Below are positions 51,206 through 62,322 of a stretch of DNA of 64,000 bases, piece by piece. This DNA is from Gracilariopsis chorda (lineage: Eukaryota; Rhodophyta; Florideophyceae; Gracilariales; Gracilariaceae), in the NCBI GenBank assembly GCA_003194525.1, contig NBIV01000096.1, forward strand, positions 124,001 through 188,000, read 5' to 3'. A model generated the notes under the pieces. It was not told the origin of the DNA and searched no databases. It saw nothing but the letters and a program-made list of their open reading frames with translations. Numbering within the stretch: the first letter of the stretch is position 1; every line of letters begins with the position of its first letter. A program made the translations under genes and the position numbers.

Positions 51206-52620
51206 TGGCACTCCCTAGTCAATTTGAGCAAACACGCCGCAAAGAAGCACTCTTGCCGTCACAATCCTGAAAACCAGAGCACCATCCCTCCCGCCAAGCG
51301 CCCCATTCCCGCATCACAACCCATCTCACCTCCGCACCGCCCTTACAAACCACAGAACGAAGTCTTTGCACCCCTGGCCCGCTCATATTCCCTACTCCAC
51401 AGCCGACCAACCCCATCCGAGCTCCCAAGAGTTTGTGCATCGCGCCATACACCCCCACCGCTCAATTACGAACACAGACTCGGCACGTTCTTCAACGCAC
51501 TCTGAAAAATGCTTGCCAATGGCTCCTCAGTGTTTAAATCACCTACGCAGTTTACAGTTACGGTGGCCGTGTTTGAAAAGCGGGGAAACATGCTTATGCT
51601 CACTCCAACTGCCTCCAGAAAAACATTGTCTGTACTGCTCCCGATGTACATGGAGAAGAGCTCATATTCCTCCATCATTATCGTTCTTCTCAAAGCCCTC
51701 TTTATGGAGTACGAACAACTTGCAGCAGCCTTTCAGCTTCAGAGCAGCACATCCCCGCACACCAATGGCGGCACGGAAACATTTGCGGATGTCTATATAT
51801 TGTCAGTCGAAGTGCTTGACTCCCCCTCTTTCAACTGCCTGCTTCAACGGTTGTTGCAAAAACAAAACTGGCCCGCTTCATGGTGGATGAAGTGCATTTA
51901 TTTCTGGTATGGCAACACTTTCGCCCATCCCTTGCACACATCCACAATGCGCTTTCCATGGTACCCCCCATATACCCCGTATACTGCTCAGTGCCACCTT
52001 GCCGCTCCGCGATCGTCCACTCCTGCTATCACAGCTCTCAATACCAAGAGCTTACCTGTATACCACTTCCATTTCCCGTAACAATATCCGCTTCTCCGTG
52101 TACGACGCTTCCCCAAGCGTAAAAGTCCCTCGAATTCGTACTGCCGCAGGAACCTATCAAAGCTTGTTCCAACATCTGCTTCAGACAGGAGTCCCGTAGT
52201 TCCAGCAACAAGTCTCAACATTTCTCACGGCAAGTACTGAATCCTTGGTCCGCATTATCCTATTCACATTCACACGCTCAGCTACAGAACAACTACACCA
52301 CGTCATTCAACAATACGTACAAGGAACATTATCTCACCAGTTCTCTTCCACATCTTTCATTTGCCTCTTCTATCACGCGGGCTTATGTGACCACGAAAAG
52401 GATAAAACACAGGATGACCAGCTCCATCGCTTCTACGTTCCGCCATCCGCCACCGTAACTCAAACCGTTATTTTCATGACTTGCACTTCCGCCTTTGGAA
52501 CAGGACTCGACACTCCAAACGTTCGGCTAGTGCTAATTTTTGGAAGATGTGCCAGTCTGGCCGACCTTGCCCAGCAGGCCGGCAAAGCGGGTCGTGACGG
52601 CCAAAACGGGGGCTGCAGCA
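51206..52620 (+). pseudogene. RecQ-like helicase core (right copy)
   Basis: A TGA near 51503 (left copy CGA) interrupts the start. Walker A reads MLTPTASRKTLSVLLP, so the Gly of GKT is Arg: nucleotide binding would be lost. Walker B VDEVHLFL and motif III LLSATLPLRDRP (51990-52025, in a shifted frame) are present. The second lobe (52245-52910) is better preserved than in the left copy: RIILFTFTRS, FGTGLDTPNVRLVLIFG, and motif VI QQAGKAGRDG (52570-52599), the signature arginine-finger region of RecQ proteins. Confidence 0.75.
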
Positions 52621-53792
52621 CCATGTACTCAAAGCCGTACTTCAAAATGATACAAGATGTTCTTTGCTCTACAAACAACCAAAACCCCAACGACATTGCC
52701 CGTTCTTATGTCAACTCGCTTGCCACAGACCGCTGGAACCAAGTGAAGGCGTGGATGGAACTGACGCTCGTGTGCCGCCGTAACGCTCTTAACGCCCACA
52801 TTGATGGAACAGAACCAGGCGTTTGCTTATTCACCGAAGATGCTGTGAACTGTGACATTTGCGAAAAAAACTCTGCAACTTCCAACCCCTTTCCCACCGC
52901 ACCTATCTAAAACACGTCTACAACAAAAACACCGTCACAGCCTGCCAAATCCACACCTTACCCTCCGAATCAGACACCTATAGCCTCTACAGGTACCTCC
53001 ACACTTGACATGTCACCCTTCATCCTACGGGAGTCAAGCACAAACCTTCAGATGCCACCATACAATGGTTCTCTACCATCGCTACAACCATTCCCTTCGG
53101 CGTCGGCAGCCGCCAATTCAGTCAAAAGCGTGAACAACAACCTCTTCTCGTCTTCGCCCCCCTTCATCACTTCTTTCTCTTCTTCAGAGCGGCACACTAG
53201 CCCGCTTCAGTCTAACATTTCCGCTTCCTTTTTTTATAGCATCAACTCCATTCCCCCTGCTCGTATTGTGCGCCAGATTCAGGAGATAGCACGCCGTATC
53301 CACTCTTTATGCGTTCCGTGTCTTATCCAAGCTCAAACAAACGTAACCAAGGAAAACCATGTATGCTCCTATGCATCCATTCGATGCTATCGAAGCTTCT
53401 CGGACTCCCACCACGCGGTTGAGTGCCCACAAAACAAGAACCCACCCAAAACCTGCTACAAGTGCCATATGGGATACTGCAAGGGACTCAAGACCCATTC
53501 AGATCCCAAAACATATGGTACTCGGGCATGTGAGTTTATCCCACTGCGCCAGATTGCATGGCTTCTCTGGCGCAAAGACCCAGACATGCACAACACAATT
53601 GCACTCAACCTCTTTCACGAAGAACGCAACTCTCAGTTCAACAATATTGCTACGAGCAGTACATCCGAGTGCGCTAAAGCGCAGCAACAAGACCAACTTT
53701 TCCACTACTGGTTGACGACAACAGACCGCAGGGCCGTTCCCAACCTTATACGCGTCATAACTTGGTACAAATCTACAACAGATCTTGTATAG
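52621..53792 (+). pseudogene. C-terminal zinc-knuckle region of helicase gene (right copy)
   Basis: Continues in frame from motif VI: CRRNALNAHIDGTEPGVC, CDICEKN, then a TAA at 52908-52910 where the left copy reads CAA. After a frame interruption the tail 53010-53792 runs to the same end (STTDLV-TAG), with CYRSFSDSHHAVECP (one Cys changed to Ser relative to the left copy) and CYKCHMGYCKG. Confidence 0.6.
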
Positions 53793-53984
53793 ATTTGCGT
53801 GACACCATGTTGATAACAGTAAATGTGTGGCCACAAGCTTTACGTGTTTCTATTCGTTACGTATAAAAACCCGCCAATCATCCTCAAACGTTGAGAAACG
53901 CACATGTGCGACCAAAACGAAAAACACCTTCCGCTTCCTTCTACTGTATTCTTATCTGTATTATTCATGTAGGATAGGAAAAAG

Positions 53985-54135
53985 TCCTGTCGTACATTCA
54001 CAGGGTTGTCGCGCGACCACTACCCTCCAAAATAATTACTATTTTTTTGCTGCAGTGGTCGAGCGACCACTACGTTCATGTACGACAGGAAATCTTCCTG
54101 ACATACATCGCCGCGGAGGTCGAGCGACCCTAAAA
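53985..54135 (+). repeat. Palindromic spacer repeat (family a), right copy
   Basis: Counterpart of 7000-7165: CTGCAGTGGTCGAGCGACCA, TGTACGACAGG and its imperfect complement. Confidence 0.8.
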
Positions 54136-55260
54136 CACCCCAAAGTCTCCGAGTTCGGTATTCCCATAGCCACGCTACTATCTTTTAAACTTACCACAGC
54201 ACTATTACCTAATGCACGCCGCCTACAGCGGTGCGCAACAAAGCATTCCGATTAAAAACCGCTTTAGGACAAAGAGTGCTCTGCCTACCACTGCACATTT
54301 CTGCAGCACACAACGCCCAGCCCCTAAAGTCGAAAAAACCCCTTCACAAGAGCACATGATATGCAAGACAATTCTGTTTCTGTTAACATTCTGCAACCCC
54401 TAAAACACCTAAAAACCCTTAAAACACTAATAAAATAAAACCTGGGAATCTAAGTGCAACCCCATAAAATGTCTAGAAGTAAAACCCTTAATACCAATAC
54501 ACCCCCTAGAGAACACCTAGACCCGATCGCAAAAACTCCCATGAAAACAAAACCTTTAAATACTAAAATTGAATAGAACTTGGATTTCTTAAGCGTACGG
54601 CCAATCAAATTTCTTTAAAACATTCAAACTCCCCTATCCGCAACACAAAACACCAAAACTCACTAAAACAAAAAATGTCGTTTACAAAAACTCTTAAGAA
54701 GTTTTATTGACATATTTCTACGTGTAGAGAACTAGGCCATATACACGATTTTTTACATCTTGCAATTTTCAATATGCAAAGTCCAACCTTTAATACTCTG
54801 ACAAATCCATAATCATGAAAAGTGCAGCTTACCAGAATGGAAGCGCCTAAAACGTTGCCGAGCGAACAAATATACAACCCTAACACCCTGTAGCGCTACA
54901 CTTTTAAAACCACATCCCAGCTCCTAAAAAAGCCCTCATACGGAAAATGTTCTTATCAATATTCACCCCCCTACGGTACCTCGATATAAAATTTTGTACT
55001 TCTCCTGGTTTTCTCCAACTGCACCTAAAACAACTAAAACCTCCTAACACTGCCATATCAAGGGAATACAATAACATAGAACATTTCCTAATGCTAATAT
55101 AATCCCCTAAACACCCTTACCTTTAAAAACCCTAAACTTTAATATGAATGTTCTTACAATACCCTAAAACCTTTCTTAATGCTAAGAACATCAAAGTATA
55201 AACCCGTAATTTTTAATACCAAGGCTCTTCATTCTTTCTCGGAGGCTCCCTAATAAAGTC
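54136..55260 (+). other. AT-rich non-coding tail (right copy)
   Basis: Counterpart of 7166-8290 with very few differences. No gene. Confidence 0.6.
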
Positions 55261-55264
55261 CGCT

Positions 55265-56289
55265 TTGTCTCATTTGTTCCATGTGCGTAAACATGCCTGC
55301 AATGCTTCGTTTGGGCAAATATGACCAGTACCACAAACCCCTAAGCATTTGTCAAACATTTAAAGAAACGCATTCCTTGGTTTCCAAAAATCTCCTAAAA
55401 ACCAACCACTTTCGCCCTTTTGCACAATATGCGTTAACATGCCCGCATTGCATGAATTTAGCAAATATTGCAAAAACCAAGCGCTTTTGCAGTTTTGTAC
55501 AATGTGCAAAAGAACAACACGCTCTGCTTGGTCTCACCTAAATGGCCTAAAACCAAACGCTTTCTCATATTGCTACAATGTGCGAAAACACCCCCGCATT
55601 GCTAGGTTGTGGTAAATGTGCCCAAAACCAAGGGCTTCCGATCATTTGCAAAATGTGCGTAAACGTGCCCGAAATGCTTGCTTTGGGCAAATATCTCCAG
55701 AACCAAGCGCTTTCCCACATTTTACAAATGAGCCAAAAACCTCCCACGTGCTTGGTCTGCGAAATGCTGGCTAAAACCAAGCGCATGGAGCATGCGACCG
55801 AACCTTGCCAAACCAGCTCAGAAAGCATCCTTCTAAAGCCTCCAACACGCACATATGCGCACGCGCGCACTTCCAGGACCTTCCTACAAGGTTCTGACAA
55901 ATCATGGCTAAAACCAAGCGCTGGGGCACCCTGTATTGGCGTGCTAAACCTTTAAAAATGCGCCCAATTACGCTACTTACACGACATGCACGCGGCACGT
56001 GCCATATATGCCTAAACCCAAGCGCAAAAGGCGATGTCAAATCCTAATTTTTTGATGTATGCGCTTTGTTTTTAGCCGACCAAGCAATCTATAATATTTA
56101 GCCAGGTTGTTTTAGCTCAAGCGTTTGTTTCATAACCAGCGCTCAGCGCTTCTTCATCTATTGAAGGCATCAAAAACGTACATACAGCGATTCCACAACT
56201 CGTTCAACGTTTTGGATCAGAAGCAAGTGCTTGCCGACACCCCTCAAAACCGAGCGCAAACCCAAACTTACTTGCAACACTACTATAAG
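55265..56289 (+). repeat. Degenerate tandem repeats (right copy)
   Basis: Counterpart of 8291-9320: AACCAAGCGCTTT and ATGTGCG...CCCGCATTGCTAGG units with drift. No gene. Confidence 0.7.
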
Positions 56290-56292
56290 CGC

Positions 56293-56637
56293 TGAACATT
56301 GTGAGAGTAAGGTTGGATGGTTGGTAGCGCAAACAAGTGGTGTCTTTCTTGTGAGGCTGCGCGCGCGAACCGTGGATCATGTTGTATGCTTTGACTCGTC
56401 CTGACACATGATTCTGGATTCCGTCGGGCAGTTTTCAATGAGCTTGAAAGCATTGAGATGCTGCGTTGGTAGTTCTGATGGATTTGAACGTGTGATGGAG
56501 GTCTGCAAGGTGAAAGAGCTGCGTCGGTCCAGTGAAGGAAACCGATGTTCGTCGAAACGTCGTCATTGCAAAATCCAAAAGGTAAGGTAAGGCGAGGGAG
56601 GTTACAACAACTTGCAGTGACGAAACATGTTGGACTT
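56293..56637 (-). repeat. Probable 3' LTR of minus-strand Copia relic
   Basis: Lies between the RNase H stop and the end of the direct-repeat copy. On the minus strand it ends ACAATGTTCA. Exact start not fixed because the partner LTR is missing. Confidence 0.4.
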
Positions 56638-58518
56638 TTAAATTTGCGGGACCTCGACAAACTTGAGCAAACTATCGGGAATTGCACCATCGTTCATAGA
56701 TTTGTTGAGCATCTTGAACGCATGAGGATTGATCTTCGTCAACGTGTTTGCAAGGTTAAGTGGACCTGGTATCCAACTTAGCTTGTTGATCTCGTTCGAT
56801 TCGAACGAGTCTCGCAGGCGCGCGACCGTTGGTCTCAAGCGATAAATCATTTGTTCGTGGAGGGTAGATATCGTTGAGAAGAATCCGTGCGAGTCCACTA
56901 ACCATTGCAGCATGGGTCTAGTGGTTTCATTGTTCGAACTCATGACAGAGGGGGGTAACTGTGCTAGGTGAATGGCCCTGTCCGCTGTATGAGCAGTGGA
57001 AAGAACATCTGTTCCTGCAGAGGACAAAGAAACTCGTTGCTGCTTCTAGGTATGCCAATCTATGTAGTGCTGGACTACATTTCCGTCTGAATAGAAGAGC
57101 AGGCAGCATAGTGTGCCCGTTTGCCCATAAGAGCCAGTGCCAATTGATGCATCGCTGAGTGCGACTATAGTGACCTGGACTCGGCGGGGAGCATACGGTT
57201 CACCAAGTGAGCGGAAGTTGAGCTTGAGGTTTAATGACTTCACGCGAACTAGAGCAGAGTTCAATTGGCAGATGTGAGAAACACTAAGGAGTGAAACGTT
57301 CTGTTGCATCTTGCTAGCAACAAGGATTGCTTGAGGAAAGATTCCATGCCCTAGGACGTTCAACTTCTCTGTCAACCTTTGGAAGTGGCATAGTCCTTCT
57401 TTGGTGCATTGGGCGTCGTTTTCCTTTTTACGCGCGTGTTTCAACTCAATCGGCTTGATGGACTCCACAAATTATACCATAGACACGCTTATGGAGAATT
57501 CGGAATGTTGACGGATGAACAGTCGGTTGAAGACTATATCCGAACCGGAGGTAGCCCTCCAAACGTCGATATTAGCGCTTATTGCCTCGCGGAAATGGGT
57601 GAGCACCGAAGGCTTTCCGGCGAATATCGTGTCATCGACAACCTTGGCGAGCATCAACTGAATTTCGGAGTCTTTCCACAGGAGAAAGAGTTGGGGAACA
57701 CCCGGGAAGGACGCAAAACCTTGCTGAAGGAGCCATTCTTCAACGCAGAGCTGGCACACGCGGCCAAAGTCCACTAGTCAGTACGCAGGGGCCAGACGTT
57801 TTCACATTTCATCCGTGTAGTAAGTCCAGCCTCTTGGCGGGTGGACGTATACATTTCTGGGGAGCTCACCTGCTTTCAAGTACGCAGATTTAACATCGAG
57901 CGGGGCTAGTGTGAAGTGGAAGATTGAAGTGAGCGAAAGTAGAGGACGGATGGTTGGGAACTGCACAGAGGAAGAATTGGACCGAAGGTCGTGATTCTGG
58001 TTATCATTGTTGCTATGAGGTATAAGCCTGCACTTGAGCTTGAGATTGTTACTCTGGCCGTCATGCTTGATGACTAAGAAGTGGTGTGACGAGATGAGGT
58101 TTGCCGATGGCGGCAGAAAGCGTATCGATACAGACTGGAAGGCCCTCCCCTCGCGGTAGGACTACTTTTCCTTCTCGATAGCCTCGTCGAGCAACCACCT
58201 GGGTGCATATTGCAGCTTTTTCTCAGTAAGAGGCTCTTCTCCTACGCATTAGTATAGCTCTCGGAGGACAGTTTGTTTCGCAGACGTTAGCTGAGCAGTT
58301 TGTGGCAAAGGGCTATTCATTAGAGCGTAGTCTCCAATTTCTTTCGACGGGCAGTTGAATGGGCGCAGGAGCTTGTTTTGCGTGAGATATGCCATGCTTG
58401 AATGATGGTCATTCCACTTGGCAAATTAGTTAAGGCCACGTTCGTCGTATTCGAAGATGCCCGGTGGCTCTTCCGTTACTTGAAGGAGGTCATTGGTGGA
58501 AGTGCCATTTGAAGCAGG
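56638..58518 (-). pseudogene. Copia reverse transcriptase and RNase H
   Basis: The recognisable reverse-transcriptase part is 57774-57472 with GVPQLFLLWKDSEIQLML and the catalytic KVVDDTIFAG (Tyr/Val-Asp-Asp). RNase H is read at 57468-57046 (VALSDASIGTGSYGQTGTLC) and 57027-56638 (WLVDSHGFFSTISTLHEQ, LRPTVARLRDSFESNEINKL, WIPGPLNLANTLTKINPHAF), the usual Copia ending. Several frame changes; 57780-58518 keeps only traces. Confidence 0.65.
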
Positions 58519-59541
58519 TCAAGTTGGAGATACGGGCAGAGACTGCCCCCGTTTCTCCTTGGGGAACTCATGCCAGCCGAATTCTATTTCTCCAATGTCA
58601 CGGAGGAGGTGGGATCGTGGCTTGCGGCGGAGGTTTTCATATGCAACAGTGTGGCTGAAGCCTTTAAGGTTCTTCGTAGTAGACACAATTGCATAGTGAA
58701 GTTTCACGTCCTTCACGAATCCGGAGTACCACTAGCCTCGTTTCGCTCCTTTCTTGAAGAATTTGACGGCTGTTCCAAGAGATAGCAACGTTTGGTCGAG
58801 ACTTTTGACATCCTTCGAACGCAGGAAGGTGTGAAGAGCGTGGCGGGCGGTCTCCTCATGATACCTGTGTAATAGCTCCTTGATGACGGGGCTTTGATCA
58901 AGGCTCGAGATTGCTGGAAGGTATCCCCGAGCCACCTCAAAGCAGGAGAGGGATTTGGAGCCGAGCAGCGTATTCTTCAAGAAAACGGCGCGAGCCAAGA
59001 TCTCCTGGTCAGTGTGCATCGGCACGCTGTTCGACGCAGCGAACTTGGGGTTCTTCAGGAGGCGCTGGGCAAGGTATCAAATCGCCTCGTGAGATGATTC
59101 GGCTACTCCCGTTTTGTTGTGACAGCGCGCTGGCCTTGCAGAGTACTTGATGGAGTGAGACGCACACATGGTGGCGGGTTCATCTGTGAAGAACTCGGGA
59201 TCCCCGGAGATCTCTGCTGGGGGGCTGTTGACCGATTTCCAGTGCACGACGAAATTACTAGAAGCTTCTTTCATCGTCTTCGAGAGCGATAGAGCCGCCA
59301 TGGAGAAGCCCGTTGCGGCATCTTTCATGTGGAGGATGGGGAGGTTCCCTAATTCGGTGATAAATATGAACTCTACTTGTACGTGCCCGTTGAAAGCCGT
59401 CACAAGTCGAGCAAAGGATACCTTTCGAGAGGCAAGCTGCCTGCCCGTCGAGGCACATTGTTGACATGATGAGAAACAGTCGGACAATAGAGACTCGAGA
59501 GTCCTAGTAAGCACACCGGCCCTGTTACAGATTCTCTTCAT
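58519..59541 (-). pseudogene. Copia integrase
   Basis: CFSSCQQCASTGRQLASRK followed by NGHVQVEFIFITELGNLPIL and HMKDAATGFSMAALSLSKTM marks the start of the catalytic core (first acidic residue now Glu in VEFIF where Asp is usual). GDPEFFTDE and HNKTGVAESSHEAI supply candidates for the second and third acidic residues. A TGA near 59077 splits it; the C-terminal domain continues as MPMHTDQEILARAVFLKNTL (59025-58732) and then 58716-58519 with FSHTVAYENLRRKPRS. Dead. Confidence 0.6.
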
Positions 59542-59589
59542 GTTATGGGAGGGAAGTGGGTATACAGGTGGAAACGCTTAGCGAAACGT

Positions 59590-60124
59590 TGTTCATTTTC
59601 GATGAGCTTTCGCGGAGACGAACCGGCCTTGGTACGGGATAGGAGCGACTGGACCGAAGCAATTCTGGATGGTACTAGCAGCAAATGATTGCGCTTTGAC
59701 AGGTCTGCTCCGTTGTACTACGTTGGCAGAATGACAGGGCTCTCATTAGGGAGAACTTCGACAGGGACCTGGATCTTATTTAGGTTCCCAAGTATGTCGC
59801 AATGAGGCAGAAAGTCTAGTCCAAGAAGGATGGAGCAAGTGCCTTCTACGACTTAGAATGGAATAGAGAACTAAAAGTCGTTCTCGTGTTGACCACGAAG
59901 GATGCACCTGGCGACGTTGGGCCATGCATCAGCGCAGTTCTCTCAAAAACCATGAAGGAAGGGCTGGCAATCCAATTGTTGAGGGACGAGCTCCACCCCT
60001 CTCGAAACGCAAAGGTGGACTGTAGAGTCAAGCCCTCCAACACCTTTTGGACAGCTGGGATCGCCGACAGGATTTGGATCTTTGGAGAATGGGAGAAAAT
60101 CTGAATAGGCTCCTTCCCCTGCAG
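59590..60124 (-). pseudogene. Copia protease remnant
   Basis: VVEGTCSILLGLDFLPHCDI (near 59852-59795 on the minus strand) matches the C-terminal half of retroviral-type proteases (ILLG-Asp-Phe). The catalytic Asp-Thr/Ser-Gly is not visible in any frame; stops occur in this stretch. Confidence 0.5.
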
Positions 60125-61436
60125 TTAGACATGACTGCATTGTGTGGGGTTGAAGCCCTGGCCAAAAGCCCGATTCCTTCTGTTCATCGTAGTATCGTTG
60201 GGATTCCTTCTTGCTGCTGCTTCGCTTCGGAGCTTCTTTGCCAGGAAGCTATGGCGCTTGCACTTGGAATCTCCACAGCAATGCCCTGGGTCACCACATT
60301 CGTAGCAGAATTCGGGCTCCGTTCGGTTTCTCTTGCCCGAGAAACCTCTATTAGAAGGCAGTCTGCTATTGTTACTGCCGCTGTTGCGAGGCATTTTCGC
60401 ATAGCGAAAGTTACGGTTGGGCTCGTCTCGCTTCTGAAAGGCTGCAAGAGCTTGTTGAACCCGTTTTACGACCATGTTCTCTATGTCGGCCTTGGTGTAG
60501 GCCTTTTTGGACTTCTTGGGAGTGAAGGTGAGATTCCTTATTACCTTTACCGCATCATCAAGGTTGAGCTTGCAGTGTTCACCGGTAGAGAACATGTCAC
60601 GAGTGATTGATTGCTCGTTTTTCATCTCCGTTATGCAGTTGAACAGTTCGGAGTTGCGGTGTATGAGTTGAAGAGCACCGTTAACCAAATCAGTGGCCAT
60701 GTGACGAACGGTATTAGCGTTGTCAGAGGGCTGTGGTGTGGCGTCGTCGTTCTCACATGATTCAGTGATCTCCCAGATAAACGTCAAAAGTGATTTGTGT
60801 GAAGACTTGGACATAGGTAATTCGGGTTCACCTTCAGACCTCTGACGTGCTTCTGCTAATGCGATAAGCTGAAGCTTTGCGTTTTTAGGGTTTCCTCTCT
60901 AAGCATGGCATTGTCCAGCAGGATGATTGCCAAGACTTTGCTAACTTGGGCGGACTTCGAAAGACCAACATACATCAGATGATCGGAAGCTAAACCTCGG
61001 AAGCGTGAAACAAAGGCACTAAGATCCTCATTACGACGACGCTTACATTGAGTGACCTGAGTGAAGGACGATATCAGCCTAGTAACAACTGAAGTAGGTG
61101 GGTCAATTGCGATAGGCTGCACAATCTGCCTAACCCCTTCAATTTGATCGTTCTGCTTTTAGTCAATGATTTTCTTGGCCTGTGCTTCATCCAAGATAGA
61201 TTTTTGTTCTCGTGGTAGTCCACGGTCATACAAATGATGTGCCAGTGTAGCGTACACGGTTTTTTACATACGATCAGTGCCGTTTTCAGCGGCTACTTGC
61301 ATGATTTCCACCCAGCGAGTCACGTTGGGACGATATTCTTGTAGATCACCTTCTGGGTTTAACATCGGCCCATCAGTACGTGCAAGTGGTTTACAGGGCG
61401 TCGGGCCTGGGCCCATAACTACGGAAGTCTGAGTCA
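60125..61436 (-). pseudogene. gag: Copia gag (minus strand)
   Basis: The ATG at 61434-61436 opens MTQTSVVMGPGPTPCKPLAR. Two TAA stops (near 61268 and 61160) interrupt the first third; then PPTSVVTRLISSFTQVTQCK and RNEDLSAFVSRFRGLASDHL (61122-60856) and, in another frame, 60814-60125 with a zinc knuckle-like CYECGDPGHCCGDSKC (C-X2-C-X4-H-X6-C, unusual spacing) and a Lys/Arg-rich region before it. Forms the particle in intact relatives. Confidence 0.65.
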
Positions 61437-61458
61437 TCGCTGGTTTCGGAGGTTTAGA

Positions 61459-62228
61459 TTGTCAGAGTCAAAAACGCGGGGGACCAAGAGGGACGTACGT
61501 CCGCCGTATTCCCTTGGCTGTCCACTCCCCACGCCAGCGTCGTGCTGGCGCTTCTTTACTCGTTTCAGGTCACGCTCCTCAAAGGCTCCCTTGCACCTCA
61601 GTGCCGGGAGGAGCGCGATAGGTGCCGGGGTGGTGGCTTGGCATGACAGTGTAAACGTGTATGTGTCACACGTCGGTCACACGGACGCGGTGGTGTGTAT
61701 GGCGTTCAGCACGGATGGCATTCGGGTGGTTTCCGGGTCAGAGGACCGCAATATGTGACTGTGGGACGCGCGCAGCGGAGAGTCAGTGGCACAGGCTCTC
61801 GTCGGTCAAACGTCCGCAGTGTGATGTGTGGTGTTCTGCGTGGATGGCACTCGGGTGGTATCCGGGTCACTTGACGGCACTATGCGACTGTGGGACGCAC
61901 GCAGCGGAGAGGCAGTAAGCGCCGCGCTACCGTACGACGAATGTGTCACACTTGTTGCAGTGGATGCATATGGCCTGTGGGTGGTTTCTTCGATTTCGGT
62001 GGTTTCGGGAAGCATTGGAACGTGCGTCGAGGTGCGTGCGTGATAACGTCGCGCAACGCCGCGTGGGAGTCGACACTCAACGCACTGGAGCTCACATGGT
62101 CCAAATGTGATGGTGCTACTACCCGAATAGCTGAGCAAGATGCCGAGGGCCGCAAGATTGTGCTGGCGACGCTGGAAGGAGAATTGACTCGCTTTGGCGA
62201 TTGTTGGTGCCCCCTAGAGTCTATGTGA
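61459..62228 (+). pseudogene. WD40-repeat fragment
   Basis: Two near-identical WD40 blades: GHTDAVVCMAFSTDGIRVVS, GS, LWDARSGES and, 120 bp on, CVVFCVDGTRVVSGSLDGTM, RLWDARSGEA. A third is degenerate (ALPYDECVTLVAVDAYGLWV). Such highly similar blades are typical of expanded families in fungi, oomycetes and red algae. Two TGA codons (61756-61758 and about 61822-61824) lie in frame; in the first case the sister repeat has CGA. The tail in another frame (62041-62228) contains RIAEQDAEGRKIVLATLEGE. The front 60 residues are Arg/Ser/Pro-rich and unrecognised. Confidence 0.7.
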
Positions 62229-62232
62229 CCAG

Positions 62233-62250
62233 TGACCTCATATGAGGTCA
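62233..62250. repeat. 18-bp perfect palindrome
   Basis: TGACCTCATATGAGGTCA, between the WD40 fragment and the piggyBac gene. It may be a regulatory site or the end of a mobile element; TTAA follows 4 bases later, the target of piggyBac, but no CCC terminal motif is seen. Confidence 0.7.
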
Positions 62251-62322
62251 ATTTTAATTGCTCTAGAACTTTATCAAAACCTTAAAACTTTTCCAAAAAC
62301 TTTTTCGCTTTCAAATTGTTAT

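Larger units (their letters stand above)
46997..56289 (+). repeat. Right copy of the >9.3-kb direct repeat
   Basis: Homologous to 1-9320 throughout. It ends at ACTACTATAAG, a few bases before the Copia relic. Upstream of 46997 the sequence continues as the methyltransferase gene, whose counterpart would lie left of the window, so the unit is probably about 11.5-12.5 kb. Confidence 0.95.
56293..61468 (-). mobile_element. Ty1/Copia retrotransposon relic, minus strand
   Basis: On the minus strand, from 61436 downward, the order is gag, protease, integrase, reverse transcriptase, RNase H, which defines Copia. Many stops and frame changes. The last coding residues end at 56638; 56293-56637 is the likely 3' LTR (its end reads ACAATGTTCA on the minus strand), but no second LTR is found beyond 61468, where WD40 sequence begins. 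The element therefore lacks its 5' LTR. Its border coincides with the end of the right direct-repeat copy. Confidence 0.8.

Noticed and set aside
61459..62228. Bacterial contamination suggested by WD40 repeats
   Set aside because: Neighbouring Copia and piggyBac sequence is eukaryotic, and such WD40 expansions are common in eukaryotes.
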